Positions 7,737-11,347 of a DNA stretch of 11,347 bases are shown here, one piece after another. The notes below the pieces were generated by a model. The model was given only the letters and a program-made list of their open reading frames with translations, ran no database searches and was not told the DNA's origin. Both the position numbers and the translations under genes were made by a program. The stretch comes from Aliicoccus sp041838435 (GTDB taxonomy: Bacteria; Bacillota; Bacilli; Staphylococcales; Salinicoccaceae): contig JBGYPO010000124.1 in the NCBI GenBank assembly GCA_041838435.1, positions 1-11,347 of the forward strand. Direction: 5' to 3'. Within the stretch, counting starts at the first letter, position 1, and every line of letters begins with the position of its first letter.

Positions 7737-7742
7737 TATAAT
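7708..7742 (+). promoter_or_regulatory. Putative promoter with palindromic operator upstream of the CapA-like gene
   Basis: A perfect TATAAT stands at 7737-7742, about 52 nt before the ATG at 7794, which has AAGGG about 9 nt upstream. Abutting the box is a 29-base palindrome (7708-7736): CGGGACTCTGTG pairs with CACAAGGTCCCG at 11 of 12 positions (one T-G), with a CAACC loop. No good -35 hexamer is visible at the usual distance; the palindrome occupies that position. It could be an activator or repressor site, or simply one more unit of the neighbouring repeat family. Confidence 0.45.
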
Positions 7743-7793
7743 CACATATCCAATAAATCATTACCAAGTTTAATCATAGAAGGGATTGATGGC

Positions 7794-9122
7794 ATGACTA
7801 AAGTATTATTAACAGGAGATAGTATCATCGCACGACCTTTCTTAAGCGAACAAAAGAATAATCCGTTAACGGAGCTAATCCAGAGCACGCCTTTTTCATT
7901 TACTAATTTAGAAGTTCTTCCTATAGATTTTAAAGGTCATCATGCAGCACGCAGTGATGGCGCGCATTTTGCCGCACCGAGAGCAGTCCTCAGTGATCTA
8001 AAAGCGGCAGGGTTTAACATGTTCAGCTGCGCAAATAATCATATGCTGGACTACGGCGAAACGGGTCTTAAGGAACTGATAAAAGAACTAGAGGCACAAA
8101 ATGCACACTACAGCGGTATCGGCTCAACACTCGGTGAAGCATCAGCGCCAGTTTATGTAGACATAGATGACACTGTCGTCGCGTTAATATCATGCGCATC
8201 AACAGTGTTTCCCGAAACGACTGCAGGCACAAGCAACGATTTCACTAAAGGTCGTTATGGTGTCAATCCGATGCGTTTTGATTTGGAGTATCACCTGGAT
8301 GATGAAAGTTTTCGTCATATGTCGCAGATTTTTATCTCGCTCGGACTTGATCAAATGATGAAGCAATCTCAAGATTTAGGATTTGTCAGTCGAGCGTTTG
8401 AATCAAATGATGATGTACTCTACTTTAATGATTTTAACCATCGTGTTCAGGGCGGCATCAATGCTAAATTTGTGAACAGTGGTGTGAACGAAGTTAAAAC
8501 TTTTGTAAATAAAAAAGATATGGCACGTCAAATCGAGTGGATACAAGAAGCGAAAACACGCTCTGACATCTGTATTGTGAGTCTTCATGCGCACGAAAGT
8601 AAATATGAGCGACAGTTCCCTGCAGATTTCATCAAAGATTTTGCGAAGCAGGCGATTGAGAATGGTGCAGATGTAGTCGTATGCCACGGCCCGCATCTTC
8701 TGCGCGGTATTGAGATGTATGAGGGCAAGCCGATATTTTATAGTTTAGGGAATTTTATCGGTATGAATGATCTTGTTAAAGTTTTGCCTGAAGGAAGTTA
8801 TGAGCGCTTCGGAATAGATAGTGCTTTGCTGCCGAGTAAAGTGTTTGATTTACGAAGTGCGGGTGGAACGAAAGGTTTCCCTGGTGTCGATGATTTTTGG
8901 ATTACTATTGTGCCGGTGATTGAATATGAGGACGGTGGGATTAAGCAAATTTCACTGTACCCAGTGCGATTGAAAAATGAAAAGCGTGTCGCACATCGTG
9001 GCAAACCATATTTGGTAGAAGGTAATGAAGCGAGACATATTATTGAGCATGTGAAGAGTTTGTCTGAGGAATTCGGTACGAAGGTTCTAATGCGTGGAAA
9101 TGTTGGAATTGTAGTTTTGTAG
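7794..9122 (+). CDS. Cytoplasmic CapA/PgsA-like (PGA_cap) metallophosphatase-fold protein
   Basis: A 442-residue member of the bacterial capsule synthesis protein family PGA_cap. Family motifs are visible in order: TGDS (7-10), TNLE (37-40), CANNHMLDYG (79-88), SLHAHES (263-269), CHGPHLLRGIE (297-307) and YSLGNF (316-321). These histidines and acids form the dinuclear metal site of the calcineurin-like fold. Membrane-bound CapA/PgsA proteins have an N-terminal helix; this one starts directly with MTKVLLTGDS, so it is predicted to be cytosolic. Residues about 165-245 form an extra segment between the motif blocks that I do not recognise. No capB/capC (pgsB/pgsC) homologues are in the window, so a role in poly-gamma-glutamate synthesis is not supported; hydrolysis of some phospho- or peptide substrate is possible. 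It is transcribed alone, between a TATAAT box and a terminator. Confidence 0.85.
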   Translation: MTKVLLTGDSIIARPFLSEQKNNPLTELIQSTPFSFTNLEVLPIDFKGHHAARSDGAHFAAPRAVLSDLKAAGFNMFSCANNHMLDYGETGLKELIKELEAQNAHYSGIGSTLGEASAPVYVDIDDTVVALISCASTVFPETTAGTSNDFTKGRYGVNPMRFDLEYHLDDESFRHMSQIFISLGLDQMMKQSQDLGFVSRAFESNDDVLYFNDFNHRVQGGINAKFVNSGVNEVKTFVNKKDMARQIEWIQEAKTRSDICIVSLHAHESKYERQFPADFIKDFAKQAIENGADVVVCHGPHLLRGIEMYEGKPIFYSLGNFIGMNDLVKVLPEGSYERFGIDSALLPSKVFDLRSAGGTKGFPGVDDFWITIVPVIEYEDGGIKQISLYPVRLKNEKRVAHRGKPYLVEGNEARHIIEHVKSLSEEFGTKVLMRGNVGIVVL

Positions 9123-9139
9123 TCTAAAAATATTTAAAG

Positions 9140-9174
9140 CCCCGAGTTAGCATGAAAATAACTTGGGGATTTTT
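9140..9174 (+). terminator. Intrinsic terminator of the CapA-like gene
   Basis: CCCCGAGTTA (9140-9149) pairs with TAACTTGGGG (9159-9168), ten pairs including one G-U, around a nine-base loop, followed by ATTTTTATA. It begins 17 nt after the stop codon. It lies between convergent genes and may also help stop minus-strand transcripts coming from the racemase gene, though on that strand the stem has an A-C mismatch and only an interrupted T-run. Confidence 0.85.
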
Positions 9175-9186
9175 ATATTGTAAAAT

Positions 9187-10323
9187 TTAATTAAAAATCA
9201 TATCTGGTTCCTGTCCTTTTTCAATCTCAAAACTATCGACAAGATACTCTTTTAAGGCATCCCAATCAATGTCGGCACCGATACCGGGCGCATCAGTAAC
9301 TTTAACAACACCATCTGTTGCAACGACTGCTGGGTCGATAATGTCTTTATGCCAGTAGCGATTGGATGAGGAGGTATCACCAGGTAACGTGAAGTTGCTG
9401 AGTGTTGTAATCGCAATGTTATGAAGTCGGCCAACACCAGACTCAAGCATTCCACCGCACCACATCGGAATTCCAGCTTCCTCTGCAAGTGCATGAATCT
9501 TCAGTGACTCACTAATCCCACCGACGCGTCCTATTTTTAAATTAATAATTTCGCAGGACTTTAATTCAATCGCATCTTGTGCAGCTTTCAATGAATCGAT
9601 ACTTTCATCTAAGCAAATCGGTGTACGCATTTCTTTTTGCAGCTTGCTGTGGTCAAGCAAATCATTTACAGCAAGCGGTTGCTCTATCATCATTAAATTA
9701 AATTGATCCATCTGTTTTAGTACTTCGATATCACGAAGCGTATACGCCGCATTTGCATCTGCCATAAGCGGAATATCAGGGTGGGTCTCACGAATTTTTC
9801 TTAGCAGCTCGATGTCGCGTCCGGGTTTTATCTTCACCTTGATGCGTTTATAACCTTCAGCAATTTTCTCAGAAACTTTATCGACTACAGACGCATCAGT
9901 ATCTTCAAGACCTAAAGATACACCCACTTCAACGGATGTCTTTATCCCGCCGAGCATCTTGTAGAGGGGTTGACCATGCTGCTTTGCATATAAATCCCAG
10001 ACAGCACCTTCTAAACCAGACTTCGCCATATTGTTACCTTTAAATACGTTTAAAACTTCAGACACATCGTCCGGATGTTTTATCTCAGCATTTAAAGTGA
10101 ACGGGATAAAATACTTCCTCAGCGCAAGCAGCGAGGAATCTAAAAATTCTTCTGTATATAGTGGATCTTCTAGAGAGACACACTCGCCATATCCGACAAG
10201 GCCTGTCGAATCTTTTGCTGCAATTATTGTGATATGTCGTACGTTTTGGGTACCAAAACTTGTGGAAAACGGATGGACTAAATCCATATGTAACCGATAA
10301 ACCGCAACCGATTGTAATTGCAT
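9187..10323 (-). CDS. menC: N-succinylamino acid racemase / o-succinylbenzoate synthase (NSAR/OSBS subfamily, enolase superfamily)
   Basis: The 378-residue product starts at the ATG complementary to 10321-10323, seven bases after GGAGG; an ATG 24 nt further upstream lies inside a terminator stem and is rejected. Enolase-superfamily residues are complete: catalytic lysines K162/K164 in IKVKIK, metal ligands D189 (ADAN), E214 (IEQP) and D239 (CLDES), and the opposite-face K263 (NLKIGR). The stretch GGMLESGVGRLHN with FTLPGDTSSSNRY is characteristic of the NSAR/OSBS subfamily. R266, three residues after K263, is a position that I recall being linked to racemase activity. OSBS makes o-succinylbenzoate for menaquinone; NSAR racemises N-succinyl amino acids. 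No men genes or succinyltransferase/desuccinylase genes are nearby, so sequence alone does not decide between them. Confidence 0.9.
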   Translation of the reverse strand: MQLQSVAVYRLHMDLVHPFSTSFGTQNVRHITIIAAKDSTGLVGYGECVSLEDPLYTEEFLDSSLLALRKYFIPFTLNAEIKHPDDVSEVLNVFKGNNMAKSGLEGAVWDLYAKQHGQPLYKMLGGIKTSVEVGVSLGLEDTDASVVDKVSEKIAEGYKRIKVKIKPGRDIELLRKIRETHPDIPLMADANAAYTLRDIEVLKQMDQFNLMMIEQPLAVNDLLDHSKLQKEMRTPICLDESIDSLKAAQDAIELKSCEIINLKIGRVGGISESLKIHALAEEAGIPMWCGGMLESGVGRLHNIAITTLSNFTLPGDTSSSNRYWHKDIIDPAVVATDGVVKVTDAPGIGADIDWDALKEYLVDSFEIEKGQEPDMIFN

Positions 10324-10335
10324 AGTATGACCTCC

Positions 10336-10362
10336 AAAAAAAGACACCTACAAGAGATGTCT
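10336..10362 (-). terminator. Intrinsic terminator after the membrane-protein gene, abutting the menC ribosome binding site
   Basis: Read on the minus strand, AGACATC (10362-10356) pairs with GGTGTCT (10348-10342), seven pairs with one U-G, around a seven-base loop, followed by seven Ts (10342-10336). It begins only 6 nt past the upstream gene's stop, and its T-run runs directly into the GGAGG of menC (10335-10331). It should end the upstream transcript but could also act as an attenuator in the menC leader. Confidence 0.75.
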
Positions 10363-10368
10363 AATTGT

Positions 10369-10854
10369 TTATAAATTGATTGGTATGTCTTTCTCGCGCT
10401 GTAAATCTCTGTACATTAAGTACAGTACCACAACTGACGGAATACCAAACAGTAACACGTTTGCTAACGAGATAAGCCCAGCGATGAGCTTGTTTCCTTT
10501 GAAATAAACTGAAAAAAGACCGAAAAAGACAACTGATTCTAGTAATAGATAGCTAATGGCAATGTCACCGACACTGAGACCCATCAACCAGACGACAACA
10601 CCAATGAGTGCCATAATCAAACCGATATTCGTTGCCTTATATTTACCTTTTTCCAAGAGTTCGCCATCCCAAGCTTGACCAGCAACATAAAACGAGCCAA
10701 ACGGAATGAAACTAACGACAGGATTATCAAGATTCATATGTTGTCCAATTCTATAAAGTAAATAGTTTTGAATTAAATACCTTACGAGGCCGAAGAACAA
10801 AACGAATAGTAGCACTACAAGACCAAGAGCTAATATACCAAAGAAAAATTCCAT
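10369..10854 (-). CDS. Small multi-pass membrane protein of unknown function
   Basis: A 161-residue hydrophobic protein that I cannot assign to a characterised family. Predicted membrane segments are about residues 4-26, 75-93, 96-117 and 123-148. Between the first two is the segment RIGQHMNLDNPVVSFIPFGS, similar in style to uncharacterised Firmicute membrane proteins with a 'WLAWIPFAN'-like pattern. The C-terminus (MYRDLQREKDIPINL) is charged and probably cytoplasmic. The start is well supported: AAGGGGGA sits 6 nt upstream of the ATG and a TATAAT box lies about 25 nt upstream. It is followed at once by an intrinsic terminator and then by menC in the same orientation. No enzyme motif is visible; transport, membrane sensing or structural roles are all possible. 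Confidence 0.8.
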   Translation of the reverse strand: MEFFFGILALGLVVLLFVLFFGLVRYLIQNYLLYRIGQHMNLDNPVVSFIPFGSFYVAGQAWDGELLEKGKYKATNIGLIMALIGVVVWLMGLSVGDIAISYLLLESVVFFGLFSVYFKGNKLIAGLISLANVLLFGIPSVVVLYLMYRDLQREKDIPINL

Positions 10855-10860
10855 TTATCT

Positions 10861-10884
10861 TCCCCCTTATCATATTTAATTATA
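10861..10884 (-). promoter_or_regulatory. Putative promoter -10 box and ribosome binding site of the membrane-protein gene
   Basis: On the minus strand a perfect TATAAT (10884-10879) precedes AAGGGGGA (10868-10861), which is 6 nt from the ATG. The spacing would give a very short leader. No convincing TTGACA-like -35 is seen 16-18 nt further upstream. Confidence 0.5.
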
Positions 10885-10938
10885 TCAAATACGAATGATA
10901 TTATCTTTTATGAAGGTGTGAGATGGTGAAATATTATT

Positions 10939-11195
10939 GCTAGCCCGTCCATTAGCTACAACTCTATTGAAAAATGTCGAGTTGTGGCTAAACAGGTGCC
11001 AAATCGCTACAACTGCTCCTAAAAACATCGAGTTGTGGCTAAATGGGTGCCAAATCGCTACAACTGCTTCCAAAAACATCGAGTTGTGGCTAACCCGCTA
11101 GTAAATCGCTACAACTGCTTCCAAAATCATCGAGTTGTGGCTAACCCGCTATTAAATCGCTACAACAGCTCCTAAAAACATCGAGTTGTGGCTAA
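10939..11195. repeat. Tandem array of 51-bp hairpin-forming repeats
   Basis: Four complete 51-bp units begin at 10978, 11029, 11080 and 11131, preceded by a diverged partial unit (10939-10977) and followed by a 14-base partial unit (11182-11195). Each contains AGTTGTGGC and, about 17 bases later, GCTACAACT, which pair over eight or nine bases with a G-U in plus-strand RNA. About nine bases in the loop vary between units while the arms are nearly invariant. The array is bounded by inverted ends TTAGCTACAACTC (10952-10964) and GAGTTGTGGCTAA (11183-11195). Because 51 is divisible by three, a short minus-strand reading frame runs through it with a 17-residue period, but it lacks a ribosome binding site. 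Confidence 0.9.
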
Positions 11196-11220
11196 TCAAC
11201 ATCCTTAACCGAATAAAACC

Positions 11221-11250
11221 AAAAAACAGACTCACCCGAAGATGAGTCTG
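11221..11250 (-). terminator. Intrinsic terminator of the partial gene at the right edge
   Basis: CAGACTCA (11227-11234) and TGAGTCTG (11243-11250) form a perfect eight-base-pair stem with an eight-base loop. On the minus strand it is followed by six Ts (11226-11221). It starts five bases past the stop codon of the minus-strand gene that enters from the right edge, so it belongs to that gene. Confidence 0.88.
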
Positions 11251-11255
11251 CCATT

Positions 11256-11347
11256 TTACATACCTCTATTTCTTCTATAACGTCGATTGATTTTACCTGC
11301 ACTGCGATACGCATCGTACACACAGATCACCCATACGATTGGTATAA
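11256..11347 (-). CDS. C-terminal end of a small, probably membrane-associated protein (truncated by the window edge)
   Basis: The minus-strand frame is open from the right edge to a TAA complementary to 11256-11258. The 30 visible residues begin with a hydrophobic stretch IPIVWVICVYDAYR and end in a strongly basic tail (KINRRYRRNRGM). This pattern, a last membrane helix followed by an Arg-rich cytoplasmic end, suggests a small membrane protein. The other two frames have stops here, and a strong terminator lies five bases downstream, which supports this being a real gene end. Function cannot be told from this fragment. Confidence 0.7.
   Translation of the reverse strand, partial: IPIVWVICVYDAYRSAGKINRRYRRNRGM

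Noticed and set aside
7489..7767. Minus-strand 92-residue protein with SRDYE-like heptads
   Set aside because: It runs antisense through the nuclease 3' end and the 21-bp repeat block; the repetitive residues are explained by the DNA repeats and there is no supporting start signal.
7557..7793. T-box or other known riboswitch before the CapA-like gene
   Set aside because: No T-box consensus (such as GGGTGGNACCGCG) and no recognisable riboswitch core are present; the TATAAT box lies downstream of the structured part.
10324..10347. Upstream ATG for menC
   Set aside because: It is inside the terminator hairpin; the ATG at 10323 has GGAGG seven bases upstream.
10885..11079. Minus-strand 64-residue protein with a 17-residue repeat
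   Set aside because: It arises because the 51-bp repeat is a multiple of three; no ribosome binding site is visible and it overlaps the promoter of the membrane-protein gene.
10939..11195. CRISPR array
   Set aside because: The unit is 51 bp with about 42 bases conserved and only about nine variable bases; there are no spacer-length unique sequences and no cas genes in the window.
11221..11250. Plus-strand terminator for the repeat array region
   Set aside because: On the plus strand the stem is followed by CCATTTTAC, a poor T-run, whereas on the minus strand six Ts follow directly and a gene stop lies five bases before.

Overview
The window looks like chromosomal DNA of a low-GC Gram-positive coccus, most likely a salt-tolerant member of the Staphylococcaceae (Salinicoccus/Jeotgalicoccus/Nosocomiicoccus-like). 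The reasons are AT-rich codon use, strong AGGAGG-type ribosome binding sites, acidic protein surfaces and tails, a NSAR/OSBS-type MenC and a phnD-phnC-phnE-phnE order. The genus is inferred from style, not from any marker gene.

Layout. Bases 1-3484 (+) carry a phosphonate/phosphite-type ABC importer. It consists of a 5'-truncated substrate-binding protein (phnD), an intrinsic terminator/attenuator, then an ATPase (phnC, GTG start) and two permeases (phnE x2) joined by 14-nt and 1-nt overlaps. Bases 3536-7556 (+) carry a membrane-anchored calcineurin-like metallophosphoesterase, whose start region lies in a striking hairpin, and a 1054-residue secreted multidomain nuclease 19 nt downstream. 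Bases 7557-7793 hold no gene but a cluster of degenerate repeats, a palindrome and a TATAAT box. These lead into a cytoplasmic CapA-like (PGA_cap) protein at 7794-9122 (+), closed by a terminator.

On the minus strand follow an enolase-superfamily N-succinylamino acid racemase/o-succinylbenzoate synthase (9187-10323), a small four-helix membrane protein of unknown function (10369-10854), a tandem array of 51-bp hairpin-forming repeats (10939-11195), and the C-terminus of another small protein with its own terminator (11221-11347).

How it fits together. The left two thirds can be read as a phosphorus-scavenging neighbourhood: a secreted nuclease releases nucleotides, a surface phosphoesterase could release phosphate or cleave phosphoesters, and a P-compound importer takes up oxyanions. 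This is inference from gene adjacency; no C-P lyase or phosphite dehydrogenase is visible. No wholly new system is evident. The most interesting unexplained items are the start-codon hairpin, the 51-bp repeat array, the acidic-tailed and apparently non-lipidated PhnD, and the terminators abutting the phnC and menC translation starts.
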